Of a stretch of 64,000 bases of DNA, positions 55,258 through 63,907 are shown piece by piece. This DNA is from GCA-2733415 sp049614485 (GTDB lineage Bacteria; Bacteroidota; Bacteroidia; Flavobacteriales; Flavobacteriaceae). The stretch is from assembly GCA_049614485.1 (NCBI GenBank), contig JBMZDR010000001.1:62001-126000 (forward strand), written 5' to 3'. Positions within the stretch are counted from its first letter, which is position 1. Each line of letters begins with the position of its first letter. The notes under the pieces were generated by a model that was not told the DNA's origin, ran no database searches, and saw nothing but the letters and a program-made list of their open reading frames with translations. A program made the translations under genes and the position numbers.

Positions 55258-56618
55258 TATAAACTTGGTACAGTCACGGTTTTGTTAATCCAACATTTAA
55301 TAGTTACAGTTTTACCAGCCATACCTTCTGTAAAAATATCTTGTTTACTCGGTGCTTTTGCTCTGTAATTAGCAGCGGTTTTAGCAGCAGATTTTTTTAG
55401 TGATCCGTTTACTTTTCCTGCTTTTTCTGCAACATTAGCGGCTAGCCAAAACGTAGCTCTTTTTTCAAATTGTGTAGTTCCGCAGTTGTTAGCAGAGCTT
55501 GCGTATAATCCTGCTATTAATAAATAAGCTTTACCAAATGATGGTTGTGCAGCTAAAGTTTTGTTGGCATAGTTGTATGCTTGAGAAACTCTACCTCTTT
55601 TTTTATTCATTAACGCTAAACGGTAATATAACTTAGCTTTTTCAAATCCTTCCGTATGTAAACTTGCAGATTCATTATAGAATTTTTCTGCCTCAGTAGT
55701 GTTACCTTTCTTTTCGTTTAATCTCCCTAAGTAGTAAGCAGAATTTGCAGAAGGATCAATATTATGAAATGCCTCAACTAATTTTACAAAAATAGGAGCA
55801 TCGTCACAATCTTTACCAGCTAATCTGCTAGCGGCGCTTTTTAACCAAGAAATATTAGTTTTGTTATCTTCAAAATTCTTTTCAAATAATGGTACTAACT
55901 TATCACAGTTTGCTCTGTCTCCAAGGTCTTTATCAATTCCTCCAGAAATTTGATCATAAGCAGTTAAGAAAGAGTCATAACTTTTTAATCTTCTTTTTTC
56001 TTTAGATGTTATAGATCCATTTTCTTCTTTTAATAATAGAGCATCTTTTTTTCCTGAATAATTTTTTTGTTCAGCTTCAACTTTGTCTGTAATTGTACTG
56101 TATAAATCAATTAAACTCTGGAAGTCTTTCTTTTTAGCGTCAAATAAACCAACCATTAATTTAAAGTAAGTGTAAAGAGCTTTTGGGTTGTTGAATGTTT
56201 TTGCGTCCTTTTTAAACCCTGCATCAAAAGTATTAAATTGAGTTTCTGCAGTACCTAACTTTGCATCGTACATTAACTGTCCGATTTTAGCTTCAGTTTT
56301 TCCACAAGGAAATTTATTTGGCATATTTGCCATACTTTCTTTGTACATAGCTACAAGGTCATTTGTATATGCCATTTTTTCTGCACCAGTACTATTCTTG
56401 ATTTTATGTTTTAAGATTTTTTCACCATACACATAAATTGCGTTGTTTAATTTCGGGCATGTTTTTCTAACATACATCCAAGTATCATAGGCAGCGTCAT
56501 AGTTTTTTACTTTAGCTGATTCTGTGAATATAGAAAGTTTTTCAATGCATGCTTCGTTTTGAGCATTTGCAGCGAATAATGTAAACAAGGCGACTATTAA
56601 GGATAATTTTAATTTCAT
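55257..56618 (-). CDS. Exported tetratricopeptide-repeat protein
   Basis: 453 residues with a signal peptide ending FAANAQ. The body is helical with TPR-like units, clearest at about 295-375 (ANSAYYLGRLNEKKGNTTEAEKFYNES, KLYYRLALMNKKRGRVSQAYNYANKTLAAQPSFGKAYLLIAGLYASS). Several Cys residues may form disulfides in the periplasm. Function unknown; its place between an outer-membrane protein and lptC suggests a scaffold in envelope assembly. Confidence 0.85.
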   Translation of the reverse strand: MKLKLSLIVALFTLFAANAQNEACIEKLSIFTESAKVKNYDAAYDTWMYVRKTCPKLNNAIYVYGEKILKHKIKNSTGAEKMAYTNDLVAMYKESMANMPNKFPCGKTEAKIGQLMYDAKLGTAETQFNTFDAGFKKDAKTFNNPKALYTYFKLMVGLFDAKKKDFQSLIDLYSTITDKVEAEQKNYSGKKDALLLKEENGSITSKEKRRLKSYDSFLTAYDQISGGIDKDLGDRANCDKLVPLFEKNFEDNKTNISWLKSAASRLAGKDCDDAPIFVKLVEAFHNIDPSANSAYYLGRLNEKKGNTTEAEKFYNESASLHTEGFEKAKLYYRLALMNKKRGRVSQAYNYANKTLAAQPSFGKAYLLIAGLYASSANNCGTTQFEKRATFWLAANVAEKAGKVNGSLKKSAAKTAANYRAKAPSKQDIFTEGMAGKTVTIKCWINKTVTVPSL

Positions 56619-56638
56619 AGCTTTAGGTTAAGGTTGTT

Positions 56639-57901
56639 TTAATCAATTTTTCTTTTCTGGAACCATTTGTCATTTAATGATAAACTGATATTTAGGTTTA
56701 TAAAGTTTTCTTTTACTAAATTATTGTTTGTTGTTCCTCGTGATCCGTATTCAAATCCAATATTTACATTAGATAATTTACGTCCTACAGGTAGTCCAAC
56801 TCCAAAAGATATGCCAAACTCATTTATATCTTCATTTTTAATAACAAGTCCAGTATTTTCGTAGCGCATACCAGCTCGGTATGTTACCCTAGAGCCATAA
56901 CTAGTAAGTGAATTATACTTAGGAATGTAAAAACCTCCCAGAGCTACTCTTGTAGCGCTTTTAAAATTAGTTTCAGAGTTATTGAATGTTCTGTTGTTTA
57001 GTTTATTTGAACTTAAAGTAGATAAGTCAATTCCTGCAAACCATTTTTTTGATTTCCCTAAACCAGCACCAATAGTTAGTTTTGAGGGTAATTTAATGTC
57101 AAGATCCTCTGTGTTGGACTCAATCACGTCACGCTCTCCTGCAACTTGGCTATTACTGTTGAATAATATAGATGAAATTTTGCGGTGATTTTTTGAGCTT
57201 AAGTTTACTTGTGGACTGTATGTTAAACCAGTAACAAATTCTAAGTCATTGTTTAATTTGGTGTTGTAATTTACCCCAAAATTCACCCCTAAACCATTTA
57301 AACTAGTTTCATTAGTTTCCATGGAGTCGTAGTGGCCAGGTTCGTTACTAGTAATCTCAATAGCTTGTGTGGTTATTTTTCCAAAATTGTGGTTAACATT
57401 AATACCTAAAGAAAATTTTTCGTTAAATTGGTATCCTGCTGCAACAAAAACTCTATTGACACCTCCAGAGCCTTCAAAACGGCCATCACCCACCTGAGCA
57501 GTAGTATGGTCTGTAAAACCAGTTTTATACCCAACAGAACTGTATGGCATAAGTCCAAAACTCATGGCTAACTTTCCCATAGGTAATCCAACAGCTAGAT
57601 AATCTAAAGTTGTTGTAGATCCTTTTGCAGAGTCATCATTAGTTTTTAATGTTGTGAATTTTTGATTTCCACCAATATTAAAGTTTGTTAATTTTAATTT
57701 TCCTAAAGAAGCTGGGTTGAGCATGTTTAAGTGAATGCTGTCAGAATAGATACTAAGGCCTCCCATACTTTTATTTTCTACAGTTCCTCTGAACTTTAAT
57801 TCTCCTACACCGTAAAATGAATATGGAGAAGCAGAACCTTCTTGAGCTACTGTATTTAAAGTAAATAGAGCTACGAATACTATTAAAATGTGTTTTAGCA
57901 T
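56639..57901 (-). CDS. Outer-membrane beta-barrel protein, FadL/OmpP1-like
   Basis: 420 residues, signal peptide ending NTVAQ, then EGSASPYSFYGVGELKFRG and NKSMGGLSIYSDSIHLNMLNPASLG, an opening seen in FadL/OMPP1-related barrels of Bacteroidota. Alternating strand pattern and a run of aromatic residues continue to the end. A role in passing hydrophobic compounds or anchoring surface proteins is possible, but no substrate can be read off. It sits directly after coaX with no gap and 20 bases before the TPR gene. Confidence 0.82.
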   Translation of the reverse strand: MLKHILIVFVALFTLNTVAQEGSASPYSFYGVGELKFRGTVENKSMGGLSIYSDSIHLNMLNPASLGKLKLTNFNIGGNQKFTTLKTNDDSAKGSTTTLDYLAVGLPMGKLAMSFGLMPYSSVGYKTGFTDHTTAQVGDGRFEGSGGVNRVFVAAGYQFNEKFSLGINVNHNFGKITTQAIEITSNEPGHYDSMETNETSLNGLGVNFGVNYNTKLNNDLEFVTGLTYSPQVNLSSKNHRKISSILFNSNSQVAGERDVIESNTEDLDIKLPSKLTIGAGLGKSKKWFAGIDLSTLSSNKLNNRTFNNSETNFKSATRVALGGFYIPKYNSLTSYGSRVTYRAGMRYENTGLVIKNEDINEFGISFGVGLPVGRKLSNVNIGFEYGSRGTTNNNLVKENFINLNISLSLNDKWFQKRKID

Positions 57902-58630
57902 TTAATCGATATTGATTTTTAATAAATGATTCAAACCTTCAAGTAAGAAATTTGAATTCGCAAATATGCTACTTTTTAATCTTTTAGCCAAGAAATTAGT
58001 GTCTCCTCCTGTTAAAATAACTGTTAAATCTGTATACAGCTCTTGATACTGCTTAATGGTGCCATCAATCTCATTTACAAGACCGTTACTTACTCCAGAA
58101 TGAATGCTCTTTTCTGTTGTATTTCCGATTAAAAATATTGCATCGTCAGTTTCTAATAGCGGCAATTTAGCGGTTAAATTGTGTAAGGCCTCATAACGAA
58201 TTGTTAAACCTGGAGAGATTGCGCCGCCCAAATATGTGTTTTTTTGATTTAAAAAGTCATATGTGACACATGTGCCTGCATCAATTACTAATACGTTTTT
58301 ACTAGGGTATTGATGTGCAGCGGCGGTAATTAATGCAATTCTGTCAACACCTAAAGTTTTAGGGGTAGCATAATTATTTGTAAATGGTAAATTTAGATCA
58401 TGCGAAACAATGGTCAGTTTTACTAATGCCCTTAATTGGAATTCTTCTTCTTTTGTGAAGAAATCTACAGAAGAAACGATTGCATTTGTAATTTTTGGTT
58501 GGTTTGAGATAATTTTTTTTACTTCTGTTAAAAAAACTTTTTTGTCAACAATAACTTTTTCTAAAAGCCTATTTGCTTTAAAAACAGCAAGTTTCACTCG
58601 TGTGTTTCCGATGTCAATAATTAGATTCAT
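57902..58630 (-). CDS. coaX: Type III pantothenate kinase
   Basis: First step of coenzyme A synthesis, phosphorylating pantothenate. 242 residues of the ASKHA fold: IDIGNTRVKLAVF at the start (phosphate loop), LGVDRIALITAA, VIDAGTCVTYDFL, GGAISPGLTIRYEALH and VILTGGDTNFLAKRL. ATG 58630 (MNLIIDIGNTR) fits the family start; seven upstream codons to 58651 are in frame but unlikely. It is first in the coaX-barrel-TPR-lptC-orf operon. Confidence 0.95.
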   Translation of the reverse strand: MNLIIDIGNTRVKLAVFKANRLLEKVIVDKKVFLTEVKKIISNQPKITNAIVSSVDFFTKEEEFQLRALVKLTIVSHDLNLPFTNNYATPKTLGVDRIALITAAAHQYPSKNVLVIDAGTCVTYDFLNQKNTYLGGAISPGLTIRYEALHNLTAKLPLLETDDAIFLIGNTTEKSIHSGVSNGLVNEIDGTIKQYQELYTDLTVILTGGDTNFLAKRLKSSIFANSNFLLEGLNHLLKINID

Positions 58631-58681
58631 ATATTTTCTATCTTGAAGCAAAGGTAGTGAAGAAAAAAAAATAAAAAATGT

Positions 58682-58712
58682 TTTGTGTATCTAAAAATCT
58701 GTCTTATATTTG
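58682..58712 (+). promoter_or_regulatory. Complete promoter of tRNA-Phe
   Basis: TTTG (58682-58685), 19 bases, then TATATTTG (58705-58712): both Bacteroidota elements with standard spacing, 16 bases before the tRNA. Confidence 0.75.
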
Positions 58713-58728
58713 CACCCGCAATAGCAAT

Positions 58729-58804
58729 GGTGCCTTAGCTCAGTTGGTAGAGCAAAGGACTGAAAATCCTTGTGTCCCTGGTTCGATTCCTGGAGGCACC
58801 ACCA
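58729..58804 (+). tRNA. tRNA-Phe (anticodon GAA)
   Basis: A 76-base cloverleaf. Acceptor GGTGCCT pairs with AGGCACC; D-arm GCTC/GAGC-type with AGTTGGTAG loop; anticodon stem AAGGA/TCCTT around CTGAAAA with GAA; T-arm CCTGG-TTCGATT-CCTGG; discriminator A. The 3' CCA is encoded (58802-58804). Confidence 0.97.
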
Positions 58805-58806
58805 TT

Positions 58807-58837
58807 AAAGCCTTAAACATTTTGTTTAAGGCTTTTT
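58807..58837 (+). terminator. Terminator after tRNA-Phe
   Basis: A 12-bp stem AAAGCCTTAAAC (58807-58818) with 58824-58835 and following T. Confidence 0.88.
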
Positions 58838-58860
58838 GCATTTATAGCTTATTGTAAATA

Positions 58861-58892
58861 AAAAAAGACCTTGCTATGCAAGGTCTTTTTTT
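58861..58892. terminator. Bidirectional terminator after sppA
   Basis: A 14-bp stem AAAAAAGACCTTGC (58861-58874) with 58878-58891 and a TAT loop; 19 bases after the minus-strand sppA stop. Confidence 0.9.
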
Positions 58893-58910
58893 TATAAACT
58901 TGTTTTAAAG

Positions 58911-60686
58911 TTATTTAATTTCAATAGCGTATGGTAATAGCATTTGTGTGCCTTCCATTTGAGTAATTGCTTTCATTTTGTTAAGAATACGGTAGTTGTA
59001 GTCTCCTATTTCTTCTTTAATCATATCTTCTTTGGTTTTTATTAAACCAAAGCTTTCAAACATTTTTTCAAAATCCTTTTCATAAATAGGCAATTCCTTA
59101 ACTTTATACGTATCTAATTTTGCTGCTTCCGCTGCGTGTTGTAAAGCTACATCTAACCCTCCTAATTCATCAACTAGACCAATGTTTAAGGCATCTGCAC
59201 CCGTCCAAACTCTACCTTGAGCAATCTCATTTACAGCATCCTGTGTCATTCCTCGTCCAGTAGCGACTCTGCTTGTGAATAAGTCATAAATGTCTACAAC
59301 TCCTTCCTTAATAAAGGTGCGTTGTTCCTCAGTCATTGGTTCAAATACACTGTAATCCACAGAATTTTTATTTGTGGTTACTTGTTCGGCATTAATACCA
59401 ATTCCACTCATAAACTCATGAGCATTTGGAAGAGTTCCAAATACACCAATACTCCCGGTAATAGTACTTGGTTCGGCAATTATTTTATCAGCGTTACAAG
59501 CAATATAATATCCTCCAGAAGCTGCGAGGTTACCCATTGATACAATTACAGGCTTTATAGCTTTTGTTAATTCAATTTCTCTCCAAATCAACTCACTTGC
59601 TAAGGCGCTACCTCCTGGTGAATTTACTCGTAATACAATAGCTTTAACGTTATCATCTTCTCGAGCTGTTTTTAAGGCTTTGTTGATAACGCCCTGTCCA
59701 ATTTGTTTTTCATCACCTTCACCATACATGATTTGCCCTTGGGCGTATATAATTGCAATATTGTCTTTTATTTTAAGTTGTTTTGAACGGTTTTTACCTG
59801 CTGTATATTTTGCGTAGTCATAAATTTCAATTTCTTCATATTCCTCATCTGTAGCAATGTTTAACTTGTTTTTGATAATGTTATCAAATTCATCAACATA
59901 AATTAACTTGTCTATTAGCTTTGAAGCTACGGCCATTTCTCCATTACGAGCCAATAAATTGTCAGCAATGGTATCAAGTTGAGCAATTTTTATTTGTCTG
60001 CTTGCGCCAATTTCTTTTTTCATTTCAGACCAAATAGACTTTAAGAATACAGAAATTTGTTCACGATTGGCTTCACTCATCTCTTGTGCTAAATAAGGTT
60101 CAACGGCACTTTTATATTTTCCATGACGAATAACCTCCATTTTTAAACCGTATTTGTCTTGAAAATCTTTGTAATATAAAATTTCGGTAGCAAGTCCTTT
60201 AAAATCTAGAGCGCCAACTGGGTTCAAGTAAATTTCATCAGCAACAGAATTTAAATAATAATCTTTTTGTCCAATAACATCGCCGTAAGCAACAATGAAT
60301 TTTCCAGAGTTCTTAAATTCTAATAAGGCATCTCTTAGCGCTTTTGTTTGTGCCATACCAGCACTTAAGCTATTGTTTTTGATGCTAATTCCTTTAATAT
60401 TGTCGTCTGTTGCAGCGTATTTAATAGCGTCAATAATGTTAAATAAACCGTTGTATTTTTTATTTCCTTTGAACAGTTCGTTTAATTCACCATAATCAAA
60501 TTTACCAGCATAATCTGGCATATCTTCATCTAAGTTTAAGGCTAAAACAGAGTTCTTTTCTATGATTACTTTATCTTTGTCGCCACCGCCAATTGCAGCG
60601 CCAATTAACAGTAATAAAAAGAAAAATAGGCCGAAAAACACTCCTATTCCGACTACAGTTGATAATACACGTTTTAAAAAATTCAT
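58911..60686 (-). CDS. sppA: Signal peptide peptidase SppA, 67 kDa type
   Basis: Membrane-bound S49 serine protease that clears cleaved signal peptides. 591 residues: one N-terminal membrane segment (about 10-33) and two S49 repeats. The catalytic Lys lies in the first repeat (RHGKYKSAVEPY, about 190) and the Ser in the second (MGNLAASGGYYIAC, about 393), with TITGSIGVFG following, as in the long E. coli-type enzyme. Ends at the bidirectional terminator; divergent from folK. Confidence 0.95.
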   Translation of the reverse strand: MNFLKRVLSTVVGIGVFFGLFFFLLLLIGAAIGGGDKDKVIIEKNSVLALNLDEDMPDYAGKFDYGELNELFKGNKKYNGLFNIIDAIKYAATDDNIKGISIKNNSLSAGMAQTKALRDALLEFKNSGKFIVAYGDVIGQKDYYLNSVADEIYLNPVGALDFKGLATEILYYKDFQDKYGLKMEVIRHGKYKSAVEPYLAQEMSEANREQISVFLKSIWSEMKKEIGASRQIKIAQLDTIADNLLARNGEMAVASKLIDKLIYVDEFDNIIKNKLNIATDEEYEEIEIYDYAKYTAGKNRSKQLKIKDNIAIIYAQGQIMYGEGDEKQIGQGVINKALKTAREDDNVKAIVLRVNSPGGSALASELIWREIELTKAIKPVIVSMGNLAASGGYYIACNADKIIAEPSTITGSIGVFGTLPNAHEFMSGIGINAEQVTTNKNSVDYSVFEPMTEEQRTFIKEGVVDIYDLFTSRVATGRGMTQDAVNEIAQGRVWTGADALNIGLVDELGGLDVALQHAAEAAKLDTYKVKELPIYEKDFEKMFESFGLIKTKEDMIKEEIGDYNYRILNKMKAITQMEGTQMLLPYAIEIK

Positions 60687-60789
60687 TTGTAAATTATTTA
60701 GTTATACTCCTAAAAAAGGAGGAATTAAGGTTAAAATTTCAGTAGCTTTGTGAGCTACCATAATAGTTAAATTATAAGTCTGTATTTCA

Positions 60790-61917
60790 TTGAATTCGTT
60801 ACAAAAAATATTTATTTCATTAGGTACTAATCAAGGTGATAGGTTTCAAAGCCTGCAATTAGCTATTAATGCATTGTATGAAAACATTGGTGATACTCTT
60901 GTAATTTCACCAGTTTATGAAACGAAATCATGGGGATTTGATTCTGAAGATTTTTTAAATTGTTGTGTGTGTTTGACAACAGAACTAACTTTAGAGAAGT
61001 TATTAACTGAGTTGCAGAAAATAGAAATTACTTTAGGACGTGTAAAGAAAACAACCAACACTTATGAAGCAAGATGTATTGATATAGATATTTTGTTTTA
61101 TAATGATGTTGTCCTTGAAACAACTATGCTTACGGTGCCTCATAAGTCAATTCAGGACAGGAATTTTGTGTTGACTCCGTTGAATGATATTGCGTCTGAA
61201 TTTGTACATCCAAAGTTTCAAAAAACTATTTCAAGTTTATTACAAGTGTGTGCAGATGATAATCCAGTAATAAAAATACGTAAGGCATTAAATAATCCGT
61301 TTAATTTTCACGCTTTTTCAAAATTTAACTTTATAACTATAGAAGGGAATATTGGCAGCGGGAAAACATCTTTAGTACATAAAATAGCAAGAGATTATAA
61401 TGCTAAATTTATCTTGGAACGGTTTGCAGATAATGCTTTTTTACCAAAATTTTATAAAGATCAATCACGTTTTGCGTTTCCGTTAGAGATGAGTTTTTTA
61501 GCAGATAGATATAAGCAATTATCAGATGATATAGCACAGTATGATTTGTTCAAGGAATTTGTTGTAGCAGATTATCATATTTCTAAATCATTAACTTTTG
61601 CGAAGGTAACTTTACCTGAAGATGAATTTGCATTGTATCGTAAATTTTTCAATGTAATTTATAAAGATATGCAACAGCCAGATGCGTATATTTATTTGTA
61701 TCAAAACACAAAACGGTTGTTGGAAAATATTGAGTTGCGAGGGCGTGATTATGAGCAAAATATTCAACCAGATTATTTAGAAAAAATAAATAAAGGATAT
61801 GTAGAGTTTATCAAATCTCAACCTGATTTAAACGTGAGAGTAATTGATGTTTCGGGATTGGATTTTGTTAAAAATAGAAAAGACTATATTCATATCATAC
61901 AACAAATATGTTCTTAA
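60790..61917 (+). CDS. folK: Fused FolK (HPPK) and deoxynucleoside kinase
   Basis: Two enzymes in one chain of 375 residues. Residues 1-160 are 6-hydroxymethyl-7,8-dihydropterin pyrophosphokinase (ISLGTNQGDR, SPVYETKSWGFDSEDFLNCC, ARCIDIDILFYND, VPHKSIQDRNFVLTPLNDIA), a folate step. Residues about 178-375 are a deoxynucleoside kinase with P-loop EGNIGSGKTSL, FILERFADNAFLPKFY, and LRGRDYEQNIQPDYLEKI. This fusion is known in Bacteroidota. No ATG is available; the TTG at 60790 is the likely start. The stop is 10 bases before the DoxX-like gene. Confidence 0.93.
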   Translation: MNSLQKIFISLGTNQGDRFQSLQLAINALYENIGDTLVISPVYETKSWGFDSEDFLNCCVCLTTELTLEKLLTELQKIEITLGRVKKTTNTYEARCIDIDILFYNDVVLETTMLTVPHKSIQDRNFVLTPLNDIASEFVHPKFQKTISSLLQVCADDNPVIKIRKALNNPFNFHAFSKFNFITIEGNIGSGKTSLVHKIARDYNAKFILERFADNAFLPKFYKDQSRFAFPLEMSFLADRYKQLSDDIAQYDLFKEFVVADYHISKSLTFAKVTLPEDEFALYRKFFNVIYKDMQQPDAYIYLYQNTKRLLENIELRGRDYEQNIQPDYLEKINKGYVEFIKSQPDLNVRVIDVSGLDFVKNRKDYIHIIQQICS

Positions 61918-61927
61918 AAATGGTCTA

Positions 61928-62284
61928 ATGACAGTATTACAACACGTTTCTTTGTATAGTATGTCGGCAATTTTTGTAATTGCAGGTTTGTGTCATTTTT
62001 TAAGTCCAAAATTCTATATTAAAATTACTCCTAAGTGGGTGCCTTGTCCTAAGTATGTAAATATTTTTGTAGGTGGTGTAGAAATTATATTAGGTGTCTT
62101 ATTGCTTTTAGCGGCAACAAGACTTTATGCCGTAATTGGAATTATTACATTATTAATAGCGGTATTTCCTGCCAATGTTTTGCATTATAATAAAGCTAAA
62201 CGAAAAGAAAAGTATGTGTTGCTTACGTTACTGCGTTTGCCAATTCAAGGAGTGTTAATTTACTGGGCATATACGCTTCTGTAA
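61928..62284 (+). CDS. DoxX-like small membrane protein
   Basis: 118 residues with four predicted membrane segments, in the pattern of the DoxX/DoxD family (MSAIFVIAGLCHFLSPKFYIKITPKWVP, FVGGVEIILGVLLL, IPIQGVLIYWAYTLL-like end). Family members are linked to redox or quinone functions, but the role here is unknown. ATG 61928 is chosen; the frame opens earlier (61844) only inside the end of folK. Probably co-transcribed with folK. Confidence 0.82.
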   Translation: MTVLQHVSLYSMSAIFVIAGLCHFLSPKFYIKITPKWVPCPKYVNIFVGGVEIILGVLLLLAATRLYAVIGIITLLIAVFPANVLHYNKAKRKEKYVLLTLLRLPIQGVLIYWAYTLL

Positions 62285-62345
62285 ATAGATTAAATTGTGT
62301 TTTCAATGGCAATTTAAATGCATAACGGCCAATATTCTAATTATT

Positions 62346-63827
62346 TCAGAGGGTGTCATCTTTTATTCGTTTCAAACAACGTCCTCTAGGTTCGTTTCCT
62401 TTGTGTAGTACAATTTTTGAATGTAGGAATTTGGCAGCTTCAGCAGAGTCACTCACTTTAGATGCGGTACGTTTAAGCATGTTTTCTTCAAATTCCTTTA
62501 AAACAGATTTTTGTATGCCGTGTTCTTTCCATTGTGATTGTGGTCTACATCCTATAGTAATGCCTCTAGCCAATGCCAATGCATCTAGTAACGCTTGATT
62601 TGCACCTTGCCCCTTAAACGGGCTCATTGGGTGGGCTGCATCACCTATTAAAGTGACTTGTTCGTCTTGATTTAATAATTCAGAGCTAAGTGTTTCTCGG
62701 TCGTACACAGGGTATCCAGAAATCAAAGATACCTGTGTTGCTTCTAAAATTTCAGGAATGGGTTTATGCCACTGTATTCTAGAGCAGGCTTCGTTTTTTA
62801 GCGCTAGAGCCCCCTTTGCACTTAGTTTTTTAGCTTCGTTTTCTGGCATGGGAAAGCTCAGTTGCCACATTATTGAATCTGACTTAAAAGGCATCATATA
62901 AATTCGTTCAGTTCCATTAGCGGTTTGAAATACTGTTGCCGAGTCTAGTAATGGATTATCTTTGTCCTTAAGGTTATTTAGAGGACAAATACCTAATATG
63001 ACAATACAGCCTAAATAACGTAAAGGTGTGGTTTGTTCGCCAATTAAAAAGTCACGAACAGAACTGTGTATGCCATCTGCGCCAACAACAAGATCTGCTT
63101 TTGCGCTTATGGTTTTGCCTTTTACTTGAAAGTTTAGGGTAACCTGTTTGTCATCAGATTTTTCGTAACTTATGAGTTGATGTCCCCATTGCACAGAAGC
63201 ATGACCGCCAAGTTGTTTAAGTAATTCTGTACGTAATGATTGCCGTGCGATATGTATGTTTGTGCGTTTAGAGGATGAGTTTTTTTCAGACTGTAACCAT
63301 TTTCGCATTCCCCATTCCCCAATTATTTCCCCTTCTGGAGTATGAACTACATGTCTTGTAGAGACTATTCCATCTTCTAATGATGTGATGCCTAGTTCTT
63401 CAATTGCTTTACTGGCCTGTTGTAATGTAAGTCCGTAGCCTTGTGAGCGAATATTGAAACTACTATCTCGTTCGTAAAGTGTAAAAGGTATTTTACGGTG
63501 TAAACATGCCACTGCTAGTGCGACACCGCCAATACCGCCGCCAATAATTGCAAGGTGTGGGTAATTTTCATGATCTGCTTTGGGGTGGTTTTCAGAATAA
63601 AGAAGTCCGGTTCCGGAACAATTTAAACAAGAGTATAGGTGGCCCTTAGGGCGAACAGGTGCTGTTCCTGTCCCTTTCATTTTTTCAAATTGATTGAGTT
63701 CGGCTTGGTAGCGTCGTCGTGCTTTTTTACGAATTTTACGTCTTTTTTTACCTCGACCTTGACATTCAGTACAGATAGTCCAGCTACTTTCTTTATTTTT
63801 CGACTTTTTTACAACCTTAGGGTTCAA
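62346..63827 (-). CDS. FAD-dependent monooxygenase with N-terminal DnaJ-like zinc motifs
   Basis: 493 residues. Residues 1-80 carry two half-finger motifs of the DnaJ type, CTECQGRG (about 19-26) and CLNCSGTG (about 69-76), separated by a very basic stretch. The rest is a class A flavoprotein monooxygenase: FAD fold LAIIGGGIGGVALAVACLHRK, the DG motif VVGADGIHSSVRD and the GD motif TLIGDAAHPMSPFKGQGANQAL. Substrate is unknown; relatives hydroxylate aromatic compounds. The zinc-like head is odd for the family; it may bind a partner or nucleic acid. Frame is intact throughout. Confidence 0.87.
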   Translation of the reverse strand: MNPKVVKKSKNKESSWTICTECQGRGKKRRKIRKKARRRYQAELNQFEKMKGTGTAPVRPKGHLYSCLNCSGTGLLYSENHPKADHENYPHLAIIGGGIGGVALAVACLHRKIPFTLYERDSSFNIRSQGYGLTLQQASKAIEELGITSLEDGIVSTRHVVHTPEGEIIGEWGMRKWLQSEKNSSSKRTNIHIARQSLRTELLKQLGGHASVQWGHQLISYEKSDDKQVTLNFQVKGKTISAKADLVVGADGIHSSVRDFLIGEQTTPLRYLGCIVILGICPLNNLKDKDNPLLDSATVFQTANGTERIYMMPFKSDSIMWQLSFPMPENEAKKLSAKGALALKNEACSRIQWHKPIPEILEATQVSLISGYPVYDRETLSSELLNQDEQVTLIGDAAHPMSPFKGQGANQALLDALALARGITIGCRPQSQWKEHGIQKSVLKEFEENMLKRTASKVSDSAEAAKFLHSKIVLHKGNEPRGRCLKRIKDDTL

Positions 63828-63907
63828 ATTGATTCTTTTTTATAATAATTCAGTTACATCTATTTATATGTTAGTCTTTTGAAGCAAACTGAACGCATCA
63901 TTTCATA

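Noticed and set aside
60706..60720. Small hairpin CTCCT/AGGAG upstream of sppA
   Set aside because: Only five base pairs with no T-run; too weak to call a terminator or leader element.
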